Below are positions 33,485-44,982 of a stretch of DNA of 64,000 nt, one piece after another. Numbering within the stretch: position 1 is the stretch's first letter; each line of letters starts with the position of its first letter. A program made the translations under genes and the position numbers. The notes under the pieces were generated by a model. It searched no databases. It was not told where the DNA came from and saw only the letters and a list, made by a program, of their open reading frames with translations. The DNA is from Catenaria anguillulae PL171 (taxonomy: Eukaryota > Blastocladiomycota > Blastocladiomycetes > Blastocladiales > Catenariaceae). The DNA lies in assembly GCA_002102555.1 (NCBI GenBank), contig MCFL01000007.1, forward strand, positions 62,001 to 126,000, read 5' to 3'.

Positions 33485-34933
33485 TTAAGCCAGAACGGCA
33501 GGAAGCAAACGCGTCATAAGGAATGGTGTGCAGGCAACGTATCGCCAGCCGACACAAGGAATGATGACAGAGTCGTCGTGCAGTGGATGCGGTGGGCGGT
33601 GGCGGGCGGCAGGTGGGGTAGGCGGGTGGCGGAGTCGCCAGCAAGGCGGCCAATTGTGCTTAGGGTGGTATTGCCTTGCTCGACCAAGGCAAGAGCACAA
33701 AACATGCGCGGCTTCAGGTCCGTCCCAAACCGTCACAAACAAGCGTCAACACGTTGACAAGCAGGAGAAAGTCCAGAACTCGTGTTCGTGATTGAGCAGT
33801 TGTGCGGTCGGCGCAAAGTCCCAGGTGCGCATTGCGGGCAAGGGAGGCCAGGTCCACCGGAACGGCAGGGACGCGAGCGCTGTGGCGAAGCTCGGGGTTG
33901 GGTTCGAGGCACAGTTGTTGGCGTTTGTGCGGTTGGTGAGCGAGCGCCGAGCGGGTGGCGGAGGTGCACGACGAATGCCACCGCAATCGCAATGTCGTCG
34001 CGTTGCGAGGTCGTTGCCGACGGGTCTCGGCAATCACCATCTCGGGTGTGCCAAGGACGAAGGGAACGAACTTCGCCGACCCAAGCATCACCTCGCCCAG
34101 TTTGTCTGCCATTGACCACGTGCCACGCTCCTGGTTGGCTCGTCTTCTTCGTCACTGGCCGCCGCCGCCGACTTGCTTGCCGCCGACTTGCTGGCCGCCG
34201 CCGACTTCGCCCTTTTCGGCGCAACGTCGCTACGTCGCCCGACGCCGCATCACCCGACCCCGCATCTTGGGAACGCGGGCCGAGGAGCGCTTGCGCAGGC
34301 TCCTGCGAAGCTGCGGTTGTTCGGCGCCTTGTTGCTCCTGGCCGTCCACGTCCATCTCGTCGACAGCATCTCCCTCCCCAGCTCCCAGCTCCACTCCTGC
34401 TCCCGACCCATACCCGCGACTGGTGCCTGCGCCCACTTCTGGTTTTCTGCGAAGGTGCGACCAGCCGGCTGCGACAGAAACACGTATTCGCGTTCACCAC
34501 TGCCAGACATGGAAGCAAGAAGGAAATGTGTATGGAGGTTGGCCAACGCAAGGGTCTTTCGAGTGGCCTTGCCGGCATCTCGCCCAACCAGTTGCCACAA
34601 CCCGGTCGCCGCATCCTGCTCGACGGCCTCCTCCCAGTCCTTGGTGTCGCACGCAACCAGGAAACCGGGAATTTCACGCATGCGGCTTGCGAGAAGCTCC
34701 AGCGTCAAAGATGCCGCTGCCGCATCATCGTAAAGATTGTTGCGAGCAATGGCCCCGACGATTGCCACCTCCCCGTCTGCAGCCAAGGGCGTGGGCGGAG
34801 CAGGCCCGATCGACCCGCGGGGCAACCTGCCGGGCGCCAACTCGCCATCGGCAGGCGTGAAAAACCAACCGGTTGGATCCCACACTGGAAACGATTGGAC
34901 GCACGTTGCCGTAAGCTTGCATGTCGGACACAC
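33485..34933 (-). CDS. Possible WD-repeat protein, TRM82/WDR4-like; frame unstable
   Basis: No single frame covers this span, but minus-strand coding signal continues through frames shifted as if single bases were missing. Pieces seen in order: CPTCKLTATC and VWDPTGWFF; LAADGEVAIVGAIARNN with LVACDTKDWEEAV (propeller-like strands); a basic Arg/Lys/Ser tract (RRSLRKRSSARVPKMRG, then repeated RR); MADKLGEVM...VPFVLG, which resembles the ADKFGDV...PILGH of TRM82; AMRTWDFAPTAQLLNHE, like a WD-repeat end; and LKPRMFCALALVEQ. TRM82/WDR4 is the non-catalytic partner of the tRNA m7G46 methyltransferase. The match is partial, so treat the name as a hypothesis. The 5' end may extend towards 35230 (VVCTNGCKTFD). 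Confidence 0.35.
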
Positions 34934-35802
34934 GTGCTCGTTTTAGTCAAAGGTCTTGCAGCCGTTGGTGCACACCACGCCTGGTCGGTTGTCCGTGGAG
35001 CATGGACAAGATTGTTGAGGATATCGTCGACTTGACGAAACTGGAGCGAGATCATCTCCGACGACGGCGGGGATGTTCGGGCGCGGCCGTGACCCAAAGC
35101 TTGTGTGTTCATGGTCGGATCGGGAGGACGGAGTACGGCGTGGCAAAGAGCGAAGGTCCGGCTCAAGAGCCAGATCAGAACGAGGTGCTGGAGGTGCGAG
35201 CTGGGGTCCCTGCACGGCGGCAGAGAGCATTGGACTACCGGATGCGCTGGCAGTTGACGTTGAGTCCGTCGTACCTCGGCCGATGGTTGACGTTGCGGGG
35301 AGTGGCGTGTACCTATGGCATGGGAAAAAAGGCAGCGGTGAATGAATTTTCGATTTCGAACGTTGTGGCGTCCCGACAAATGAATACCCGAGAGTGCAGC
35401 CGAAGTGTAATTGTCCGTCGATCCAATCCCACCTCCCGTTTGTGTGTGTTGTTTGTGCTGCGAGACCAAAACGCCGCGAGACACCAGCGTCACTGCACTA
35501 TGAGTCTGCATGACTGCATGACTTGGCCGACACACATCTCCATGATGATTTCAAGCAAGCTCCGACTGGTAACCGTCGCTCTCTCTCCAACAACTACGTT
35601 GAAGAATCCAACAATCCAAGCAGTCCGTTTGACTCCCAGGATTATTGTCAGTCACCAACTCAGCAATTGGCCAGCCGCCCGCTCCTTTTGCTCAAGTCAC
35701 ACTCCTCCTCCCAGTCGACTCGACGCAATCGCTTGCCGACACCTCTCCTCGCAATCTCACCTCTCACCGCCACCAAACGCAACCACCTGCACCACCGCCA
35801 CC
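34934..35802. other. Divergent intergenic region, WD protein / M3 peptidase
   Basis: About 870 bases. The left part may contain the first exon of the minus-strand WD protein. The right part is C-rich just upstream of the peptidase start, which has a CCACCATG context. Confidence 0.35.
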
Positions 35803-38156
35803 ATGACCCAAGTAGCCTCCACCGCCGCCCCCGCCGGCACGCCCATCCGCCCGCTTGCCCCAGCCCCGACCGACCTTCACTTTGCCCTGTCGACTGCCGA
35901 AGTCAAGGCCACCGCAGACAAGGTGCTCGCCATTTCCAACAAGGTGTTTGACGAAATCGCTGCCCTCTCGCCCGAACAATGCACCTTCGAGTCGGTGATC
36001 CTGCGCTTGGCGCGCCTCGAAAACATGGTCAACTCGGAAGTGTACCGCGCCACCTTTGTCCAATACTTCTCGCCAGACAAGGAGTCTCGCGATGCCTCTC
36101 AGGCCGTTACCATGAAGCTCGAGGAGTTTGAGATCGAGTCGTCCATGCGCGAGGACCTGTACCTGGCCGTCAAGCACGCCGCGGAAAAATTGCCCGCAGG
36201 CTTGAAGAAGGAGGACGAGCGCCTTGTTGAAAGGATGCTCTTGCAGTACGAACGCAACGGTTTGGCGCTCCCCGTCGACAAGCGCAACGAGCTCAAGGAC
36301 ATCAAGAAGCGCATCTCTGAGCTGGCCATTCAGTTCTCGAGGAACAAGGCTGAGGACAAGAGTTTTGTCGAGGTGACCAAGGAAGACTTGGAGGGGCTTC
36401 CCGATGATTACATCAACGGTCTGACCAAGCTTGACAATGGTAACCTCAAGGTCACCATGTCGTACCCGGATCGGTTGCCCATCATGCGCAAGGGTGCATA
36501 CGCGTCTTGCTTTTGTTTTGGTTGCTTTCGACTTACGCACTAACCCACTATTCTTGTTCTGTATGATGTACACTTGGCAGCCAAGAACGCTGACGTTCGC
36601 CGCCGCGTCGATGAGGCCTCGACCCGCATGGCCCCGGAAAACATCAAGCTTCTTGAGGAAACTGTCCATCTCCGCGCCAAGGCCGCCGCCTTGCTCGGAT
36701 ACAAGAACCACGCCGAGTTCAAGCTCCAAATCCAAATGGCCAAGAACCCCGAAGCCGTTTTGACTTTCCTCAACGACCTCAAGACCAAGCTCACGGTCCT
36801 CGGCGAGCGCGAAAAGGTAAAGTTGCTCGAGCTCAAGCAGACCGAGCGCGCCGAGCGCGGCTTGCCCGAAGAAAACGAGCTCTTTGCCTGGGATTTCATG
36901 TACTACAACAACTTGATGGTGGAGCGCGAGTTCAACGTCGACTTTGACGAGGTCGCCAAGTATTTCTCGTTTGAGCGCGTCACGGCGGGCATGCTTGATT
37001 TTTACTCGCGCTTGCTGGGTGTCACGTTCACCGAGACCAAGGACGTCAAGACCTGGCACGAGGATGTGTCGGTGTATACGGTGCACGACACCGAGACGGG
37101 CAGGTACATTGGCACATTTTTCTTGGACTTGTTCCCTCGCGAGGGCGCCTACACGCACGCGGCCGTGTTCCCGATTCGCCCGTCGTGCGAGTTGGCCGAT
37201 GGCGGCAAGCAGTCGCCCGTTGCTGCCATGAAGGTTTGTTCATTTCTCTGCGTGGGGTTTCTTTTTGTTGCTTTTCCTAACACTTGCCATTGTCAATATC
37301 TGCAACAGTGCAACTTCACCAAGCCGACCGCCGACACTCCCTCCTTGTTCAAGCATGATGAAGTCGTTACCTACTACCACGAGGTATGTTGCTACTCTCC
37401 ATGTGCATTCAAATCCTCTTCTGACACTGCCCCCCCCCCCCCCCGGGTCCTTTGCGCTTAGTTTGGTCACGTCATGCACACCCTCCTCTCCAGCACAAAG
37501 TACTCGCGGTTCCACGGCACCTCTGTCGCGACCGATTTCGTTGAGGCGCCATCCCAAATGTTGGAGAACTTTGTGTGGCAACCCACCATTCTCAAGAAGC
37601 TTTCGTCGCACTGGCAAACGGGCGAGCCCATTCCGGACGAGCTCGTTGAACGTCTTGTCAAGACCGAGCACGTCAATGACGGTCTCTTCAACTTGCGCCA
37701 GCTCTTCTTTGGCCTCTACGACATGAACTTGCACACGCGCTCGGTCGACGACTCAAAGGATGTGGATTCCACAAAGTTGTACAACGACATGTTTGAGGAG
37801 ATTACGCTTGTCAAGGGATCGAGCGAGCTGTCACATCGCCAGTCCACGTTTGATCACATTATGGGCGGATACGGTATGGATGTTTTTCACTTGATTGTTT
37901 TATGCTGGTCGCATTGAAGTGCTGACAATCTCTGTATTCAGATGCCGGATACTACTCGTACCTGTGGTCCAAGGTGTTTGCGTCCGACATCTTCACTCGC
38001 TTCGAGAAGGAAGGGCTTGAAAATGCCCAAGTTGGCCGCGACTACCGCGATAAGGTCCTCTTGCCCGGCGCATCGAAGGATGAAATGTCGCTGATTGTGG
38101 ATTTCCTTGGCCGTGAGCCCAACCCGGATGCGTTCTTGAAGGCGATTGGTCTCTAA
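35803..38156 (+). CDS. PRD1: M3 metallopeptidase, thimet oligopeptidase / saccharolysin type
   Basis: Zinc oligopeptidase that degrades short peptides. Exons: 35803-36493, 36581-37233, 37309-37383, 37462-37873, 37942-38156; 681 residues, the normal family length. Seen: a helical amino-terminal half, FAWDFMYYNNLMVE, LDLFPREGAYTHAAVF, the zinc site HEFGH (residues 473-477), the third ligand Glu in DFVEAPSQMLE, and GGYDAGYYSYLWSKVFASDIF with the conserved Tyr residues. The HEFGH codons are split by intron 3 after HE; that intron carries a run of 15 C. There is no evident targeting sequence, so it is probably cytosolic. No frame break. Confidence 0.95.
37384..37461 (+). other. Intron with 15-base poly-C run splitting the HEXXH codons
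   Basis: GTATGTTG donor, CGCTTAG acceptor, 78 nt. The C run is at 37430-37444, about 17 bases before the acceptor. Confidence 0.85.
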
Positions 38157-38667
38157 GTGCTCAATTGTTGGTTCTTCTTGTTGATTGACGACATGAAAAA
38201 GTGCCGTGTGCTTGTTGGGCAGGTGTTTGTTCTGTACTTGCTTTGACTTTTTTTTTTTCTTGGATTTCTCTCATTTGCATTGTTGCATGTCTCATGTCAT
38301 TATAAATCGTCTTGCTGCGCTGAGAAAATGCGATTCCATATGCATATGGCCAATCCACGCAGAGCACTAACCGGCAAGTTGGACCTTTGCTAGTGTTGAG
38401 CAATGCACCTTCAGGGCGCGAAGGCAGTGCACGGAACATGTTGGAAAAACACTCGACAATTCCAATGTCGATATCAAACTGAGAAACCAACAAACACATC
38501 CATGCCACAAGCTCATGTCCATCTTGACTCTGTGAAATCGGAATTTGATCACGTTCTACTTCGATTTAGCCGCTGTCTGCCTGATCCCGCCACTAGCCCC
38601 GTACCGTCTCCCTGTCGCACATTGCTGCCACATCCAGTCCCTCAAGCAGACGAGCAGGGCAAACAAA
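38157..38667. other. Intergenic between M3 peptidase and Zwilch
   Basis: 511 bases between two plus-strand genes; a T run and a TATAAAT near 38300 lie in the first half. No other feature. Confidence 0.4.
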
Positions 38668-41168
38668 ATGATCGGTGGGATGGATCGCAACGCCCAGTCC
38701 CGCTTCTCCCGCGATCGCCATACCCATGGGCCCGCAGTGACAGCTGCCGATGCCATTCAAGATGACCTGCCGCCAACCCAGGCCATCGCTGATGCCATTT
38801 ACCTGGTCGCTGCGTCTTCGGCAGCCATGATCCGCCGCCGTGGACAGGGTTCATCCCGGCTTCCACTGTTGCAATGCCCAGTCCCCGACTCGAACATGGT
38901 GGTGCAAGCATGGCACTCGGATGATGGGTTGCCTGATCAGTTTTCCGCGAGCGGGCGGCACATGTTTCCTGCGGGCCCGCGGTTGATCATTGCTCGGCAA
39001 GTCGAGAGCGACTCGAATCAAGATCTGCATCGTACTACTCCCAACCCGCCACGGCATCTACTGCCCCTGTCATTGGCACAGCAGCACTTTCAGGACGACG
39101 AAGATATCTTGTCGCTCGATTCCGCCGGCCCGCTTTCCCAAATCGGAATAGAATCAACGTCCAAGGTCATCAACCGGGCTCACCATCCTTTATCCACCTT
39201 CACCGATCCATCTGCATACCCATCAACCATTGCCCTTTCCGACAGCCACGCCGCCGCCCTCAAATCGGACCTCATTGACGGCTTCATGACGCGCCTCCCC
39301 CTCTCGTCCCGATCCTCATTCCAACCGCCTCAGGGGGCTGCCTCGGCCTGCGAGTCGTCCCAACCGCAACCGACGTGATCCCCGTATCCATCGCCATCAC
39401 CCGCCCAACCGTTCTGCCACCCATGTCGCCGCTTCTCCTGCCAACCTCGGACACTCACTCGGATCTATGCGTCCCGCTTTTTGACAAGGTTCCCCCACTC
39501 GCAGCCAGCGTGCCGCTGGCCGACATGCAAGTCGTTGCACAGTATGTGCTGGGGCCTGGCGTGTATGCGACTGTGCGGTGGCGCGCGCTGGCGGCACCCG
39601 CGGCCGTACAAGCGTTTGTGGCGGCCAATTCGGCACGTACCTGGCGAGGCATTCAGCTTGGGCAAGGGTTGTTGGCGTCGCATCCCGAGGTGGTCGTGCA
39701 TGTGCATCAGGTCGAGCGGATGGGGTCGCCGCAGATTCGAAAGGTCGAGAGGGAGATCAAGGAGAGCATTCGGTTTTGGCGGATTGTCGAAGGGGAGGAG
39801 ACGTGGGGCGAGAGCCAAGGGGACGCGGAAGGCGGCCAAGACGAGCAAGGTGAAGATAATGCCGAGAACAATGCAAACGACGACGTGGAGCATCCGCGGC
39901 CACCGATGAGCCGTCCGGCAAAGCGCGCCAAGGTGATGGGTGTCGCTGATCTCGTGGACGATTTCCTCGATCACTTTGCAGCTCTCGGCAACGATCCATC
40001 CGCCCTTTTCGGCGACAACGACGCCATTGACGACGACGACGACAACCTGTCCGTCGATGGAGACGTTTCACGCTCGAACCAACCCTCACTCATTTCCGAT
40101 GCCGACCTCACCACCTCGCCCACCATGTCTCGCCGCATTCTTCCCACGCGCACCGACCACGACTTTACCGAACGCTTGTGGATCTACCTGCGCGCTGCGC
40201 GCGACCCGGACGATCTGTCGGACGCCATGGACGTGATTGTGGGCGCCATCGAGGCAGGCACGCTCGTCCCGCAAGTGGCCCTGCCCAACCCGACCTACTT
40301 TGCCAGCACCCTGCGCAAGTTCCTTGCCTATACTGCGCTGGAATCCACGAGTGTTGTCAAGGCAAAAGCCCTCGACGAAGTCAAGAATGAGCTCGACATT
40401 TTCGTGGGCGAGCCCTTGCCGCAGCTGCTCGAGGTGTCGCTATGGAAACTAGCTCGTGACTGTATGCATTACTTTACCGAGCTGGACGCCGCAGGCGTGA
40501 TTGCCCTGGCGGGCGAGTGGGCCCAGTTGGATCACGTTGGCATGATTCTCGTATTGCGCGCGTGGGTCAAGGCGTTGGCCGTGCTGGTGCATGTGGATAC
40601 GTATGCGCCGGGATTGCCGCGGGCAGTGTTGGATACCGTGGCCGAAAAGTTGGTCAGTCAGCGGTTGGCGCATTTGCGGCTTGCGGCAGACCTCGAGGGG
40701 TCAGGCGTGGGGGATGATGGGTTGGGGCAGGAGGAAGAGGACGTAGACGCGGATTCAGAGAGCGCGGCGGGCGATGATGGACAGGACGAGACAGGCGAAC
40801 GCGAACTCGGCACACCGGGAGCGTCGCGAGACGAGTCCCATCTCGGATCTTTCCCGCTGTCTGCATTTTCGCCAGACACGGCTCAGTTTGTGTCCCGACT
40901 GCCGCCTGCGGCTCGCTGGACCGTTACATTTGCTTCACGAACCGTCAGCAATGATGCCCCGCCTGCGCCTGCTGACGGTTCCGGCGGCGAGAGCAACATC
41001 GTCCAAGGAGGCGGCGGATCGCCCATGATTGATGCCGTGTGGACCATTGATATTCGGCGACGAGACGACTTGGCGGGCATGTTGGATGGAGACGAGCTTG
41101 AGCGGTTGAGAGGGCAAAAGCCAAGGCAGGGGAGCATCCGGATACCGATACGCCGAGATTCGAGGTGA
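38668..41168 (+). CDS. ZWILCH: Zwilch, subunit of the kinetochore RZZ complex
   Basis: RZZ (Rod-Zwilch-ZW10) recruits dynein and checkpoint proteins to unattached kinetochores. The match rests on several blocks in the order of human ZWILCH: GVADLVDDFLDHFAALGND (human VELVQEFLNDLNKLDGFG); DHDFTERLWIYLRAARDPDD followed by LSDAMDVIVGAIEAGTL (human LDFAEQLW, then TLIIQSLQRGDIQP); LLEVSLWKLARDCMHYF (human LLEIGLDKLKKDYISFF); and near the end ARWTVTFAS with DAVWTIDI (human KWRVEIYS, KTVWQLS). Intronless, about 833 residues with acidic disordered inserts. The frame must shift once near 39335, as if one base were missing; after the shift GLRVVPTATDVIPVSIAI continues smoothly. Start is ATG 38668; an earlier in-frame start is not excluded. 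Confidence 0.78.
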
Positions 41169-41486
41169 CGGTCGGCATGGCAGAGTGCTTTTTGGTCTAG
41201 TCGTTTTTGTGTGTTTGTTGTGTCTGTGTGTGTGTCGCCTGCGAGGTAAATATCTTGTTCGCCCATTCATCCACTATTTTTATTGGATCGTATTGACATG
41301 TGCCTGCGACTACATATTTATGAACCTGTTCCTGTGCTTCAACTTGAGTGCAACATGAGGTCAACATAGCGGATTCATCGTGTATGTTTAACGCTGTGGG
41401 CAGGTGCAAAATTGATTCACAGACAACAAAAATGCTTGGCTCGCTGCAGGAGCCACTGTACTTATCAAAAACAATATTGATTGCAA
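41169..41486. other. Convergent intergenic region, Zwilch / App1-like
   Basis: 318 bases. On the minus strand there is an AATAAAA polyadenylation-like signal near 41280. A perfect GTAAGT donor lies at the very end of the App1-like frame, but the family normally ends there, so no extra exon is called. Confidence 0.4.
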
Positions 41487-43080
41487 CTACTGACACTTAC
41501 CGTTGGCAATATCGGCGCCGGCAACCTCGCTCGGGTCAAAGAACGTGACCCACTTGGTACGAGGAATACCCTCGAAATCCTTCTCGAAGCGCTCATGTTT
41601 GTTGAGCTCGGCCTCCTTCTTGGCGTCGGTTCCCCGCACCTTGCGAATGTAGATGCACTTGATATCGATTCCCTTGGCAAGCGCCTCACGTGCCACGATG
41701 CCTACGTGTCGAAGTCGAGTGAGGTAGGTTGACGGTTAGCTGACTGGCAAGTGCACGTGCTTCTAGCAACCACATTGCTTCTGCGGAAGTCGTCGGCCTG
41801 AAAAAATGTACCAAAAGTTTGAGGGTCCTTTTCCGCTGAGTCGCCCACGAGAATCCACTTGCGCTTTGGGAACATGTTGATGAGCTCAGGGATACGCTCA
41901 AGCTTGTGCGGCTGGGTGCCCTTCCAAAAGTTGAGGTTGAAGAACCCGAATTGGCGGAGGAACAGGGAACCGGATGGGAAGCCGACGCGGGAGATGAAGT
42001 CGTACAGCGGGCGGTACAGCTGCGAGGGCGAGCCCGACACGTAGTGGAACGACGGCGCATCGCCGTCAGTGGTGAGCTGCTTGGCGAGACGCTGGTACCA
42101 CGAGACAAAGCCTTCCGTGGCACGGAACGGGTTGATGAGCGTGTTTTCGATGGCCTTGCCTGCGCTGAGAACTTGGGTCACACGGATGGTGTCGTCGATA
42201 TCCGAGATGATCGAGAATCCTTCTTCGGCAACGACTTGGATCGCGGCATTCTCATAGCCGGCACCGGGGGTCACAGCCAAGGGAACAGAGCGTGTGTTGC
42301 AAGGCACGTTGAAGAAAGTGAATGGCGTGTTGGTGACACCATGGTCACCAGCGCGGACGGCCGAGATACGTTGAGCTTGAGGAGAGCCCGGGGTCGAGAC
42401 GGTAAACTGGATGTTGGCCTTTTCGGTGCCTGTATCCATTCACGCAACGACGAGCAAGGTGATGTGAGACATGCGCGGTGAAGCGGTGAACGGGTAACGA
42501 AATCAGACGAGGCAAAAACGGACCGTCCGTGTAGAAAAACGGAGCAATATAGTTCCAGTGCTTTTGCTGGTCTGGCGTCTTGATGGCAGTAGTCACACCC
42601 TTCATGATGAGGCGAGCCGCACCGGCCACAATAGAGTCGTAATGTGACGCTAAGAGTCAACATGTACAAATATGGGAGTGAACATGAGCGTGGGCGATCA
42701 TTTTCAGGGTGCTTGAGACAGCAAAGAAGGCTGAGCGTGAACACGCCACCCATCGCACGAAGCAATCGCCGTTTTGGTGGGTGGACCCGGTTTGCTGCTT
42801 CCCCACACTGCTTCCCACAGCTTCACAGCAGGGACAGAGCCAAGGAGAGACGATTGAAACACATACCACGAGCCAAAATAGTTCCGTCAATAGAGCAGAG
42901 ATTCTGGTTCGACGACATGCGGGTGATCTTGGCGAGTGCCCGGTGATGGGTCACATTGTCGACACGGCTGTGGTCGCCGAAGAGTCCACGCTTGTCAATG
43001 ACGAGGTCGCGGGGCATGGGCGTCGCGGTGGCCTGCAAGGCCACGAGGGCGAGGAGAACGAGGAGCGAAATGGATTGCAT
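41487..43080 (-). CDS. Secreted App1-like phosphatidate phosphatase (DUF2183)
   Basis: Exons: 43080-42867, 42649-42524, 42429-41812, 41701-41487; 390 residues. Seen: a signal peptide (MQSISLLVLLALVALQATA), a beta-rich region, then the HAD-like catalytic motif SDIDDTIRVT (DxDxT), FHYVSGSPSQLY, FPKRKWILVGDSAEKDPQTFG, CIYIRKV and a closing DPSEVAGADIANGKC typical of the family end. Budding-yeast App1 makes diacylglycerol from phosphatidate at actin patches. This copy has a signal peptide, so it would enter the secretory pathway or be exported, as in some fungal DUF2183 proteins. The substrate is inferred. A TATAAATA box sits on the minus strand at 43263-43270, about 185 bases upstream. Confidence 0.88.
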
Positions 43081-43652
43081 GGTTTGTTATGAGGGACTCG
43101 TCAGTCTATGATTCTGTCTATGTCTGCCAAAGCAATGTTGTCGGGCGTGCGGTGTCGGCGAGGCCATTGTCTGTAACCGGGTCCCTTGGGGCTTTTGAGC
43201 GTTTCGACAACAGCAGGTCTACATCAATGTCCACCTGCAGCCGTCCGTCAAACAGTGCTATGTATTTATAATGCAGCAATTGCAAGGAAGGATTACATTC
43301 CAATGCAGACAACGTGATTAGGTGCCACAAACACCGCCACTGGCTGGTTCCAGAAACTGGATGAAACACGGCACGAGAACAAAAAAAAAACGCGAACGTG
43401 TCTGCACGTTGCCTACCGCCAACGTGGTAGTGGGGGACCATTGCTGCAGGTCCGTCTTGTCGAGGATGGAGTGTCTCATCGTGCCATGAGGTCAGAGATG
43501 AGCGAGATGTGTTTACATGTAAGGGTTACACAGAAAGAGTGACAACCAGCCATCTGGTATGCAAGGAAATGGCGACTGAGAGGAAAGAGTACAAGCGGCA
43601 GGTGTGCTGGGATGGCGACGGTAACGAGGGTGCGAAGGGCTCGAGCATTCCC
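43081..43652. promoter_or_regulatory. App1-like promoter region with TATA box
   Basis: 572 bases between two minus-strand genes. TATAAATA at 43270-43263 (minus) is the clearest core-promoter element in the window. A run of 10 A lies at 43381-43390. No gene. Confidence 0.45.
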
Positions 43653-44390
43653 TCAATCCATGACGTGAGCAAACGGCTCGACATTGACGTCGCCTTCCAT
43701 TTCACCCTTCTCGGCAACGCCCATGGTCCCGCGCACAACAACCACGGGAACCTTGCTCTGGCTCGACAAATCCTTGGCGACGCTGCCCATGAGGAGCTCG
43801 GTTAGCCGCGATCCTTCGCCGTGCGATCCAATCACCAGCGTGTCAGCCATGTGCTCGTCAACGATGTGCAAAAGAACGGCACGCGGGTCGTCGCCATGGG
43901 CAATAAGAAGAGTCATTGGGATGCCCTTTTCGACAATGGATTGCGAGAGTTTGAGCAATGTGTTTTTGGTTTGAGTGACACGCTAAATCAGAAATCGGTG
44001 TGAGATCGACAGCTCATATGGCATTCCCATGAAACGATTCAAGAAAGAGGTGACATACAATCTGCTCGAGCTCCTTCTTGTTCGTCGCAACGTCTTGCGA
44101 ATCGGATTCACTTACCGGAGCGGCAGGACGCATGGCATGGACGATGAGGACGCGATCGTCGTCGCGGACAAAGTGGTGAGCGGCCCATTCGACGGTTGCT
44201 TCAGAGTGGGACGAGCAATCGACGCCAATGACAATGGTCCGTTTCGTTGGAGCGTTGGATCTGGTGGAAGCCGAGGTTTCGAGCAGGATGGTCTTTTGAA
44301 CGCTGCAGGCACAGTGTCAGGTGGTGTTGCGGGTCGTGAGAACATGTGCGCGGCGAGTTCACATGGGCACTTCACATACGTAGCAGTCAT
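43653..44390 (-). CDS. Universal stress protein (UspA family)
   Basis: Exons: 44390-44380 (11 nt), 44302-44059, 43982-43653; 194 residues. Seen: KRTIVIGVDCSSHSEATVEW at the amino end of the fold, VLIVHAMRP, GDDPRAVLLHIVDEHMAD and the nucleotide site GSHGEGSRLTELLMGS followed by VPVVVVRG, matching the G-x2-G-x9-G-S pattern of ATP-binding USPs. A GTAAGT inside exon 2 is ignored because the read-through is in frame and family-like. The role would be stress response or signalling; the exact function is unknown. Confidence 0.88.
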
Positions 44391-44982
44391 GGTGTTGGAC
44401 AGGTATTGCACAAGCATGTATGGAGATGTTGAAAGTTGAGGTTGAGTACAACGAGGCGGGGCTCGGGGGGCGTGTGACGGTATTTGTACCCCGTCTTAGA
44501 CAAGTGGCCGCAAATCCATACATATGTTGTCGCAGTCCAGAGTACGTCATCCTTCTCGAAGCCAACCTTCTTGAGGGGAGTCCCTACCAATCGACCACAG
44601 CGCATGACGGAAGGTTAGCTATGGGCAGGATATGTGGGCTTTCAGGCGGACATTACAAGGTTTTCAAGGAGATGATTGCATCACACGTTCGCGAATGTGC
44701 CAACGGGCGTCTTTCAACATTCTGTACGTACCATAGAGTTCGGGACGAACACAAGCAACAATGACGGTATACCACAACGAATCGAGGAAGAAAACAGGTA
44801 TATTGATGGCAAGAATTAGGCGCAAATGGCGCAAAAAGTTTAAAGTACAAAGGAGACGAGGTAAATAAAGCTAAGGGTAGTGCAGCCTGCAGAGGCAAGT
44901 CGACATGGACAGGTATGGGTTAGATGAGTATCATACAGCGCAACACACTGGCAGTGCCGTCAATCATTCATTCTTGATCCGT
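44391..44982. other. Intergenic, USP promoter / ABC transporter 3' flank
   Basis: 592 bases with no supported gene. Confidence 0.4.

Noticed and set aside
33782-35035. 417-codon plus-strand frame
   Set aside because: Composition is Arg/Pro/Cys-rich without motifs, while the minus strand shows WD-protein-like pieces; treated as a shadow, with low certainty because the sense gene itself is weak.
35764-37158. 464-codon minus-strand frame
   Set aside because: It lies opposite exons 1-2 of the M3 peptidase and even reads through its intron; a shadow of a well-supported gene.
41197-41496. Possible extra 3' exon of the App1-like gene after a perfect GTAAGT donor
   Set aside because: The family normally ends with the Gly-x-Cys segment just before the stop at 41487, and the candidate exon contains a polyadenylation-like AATAAAA.
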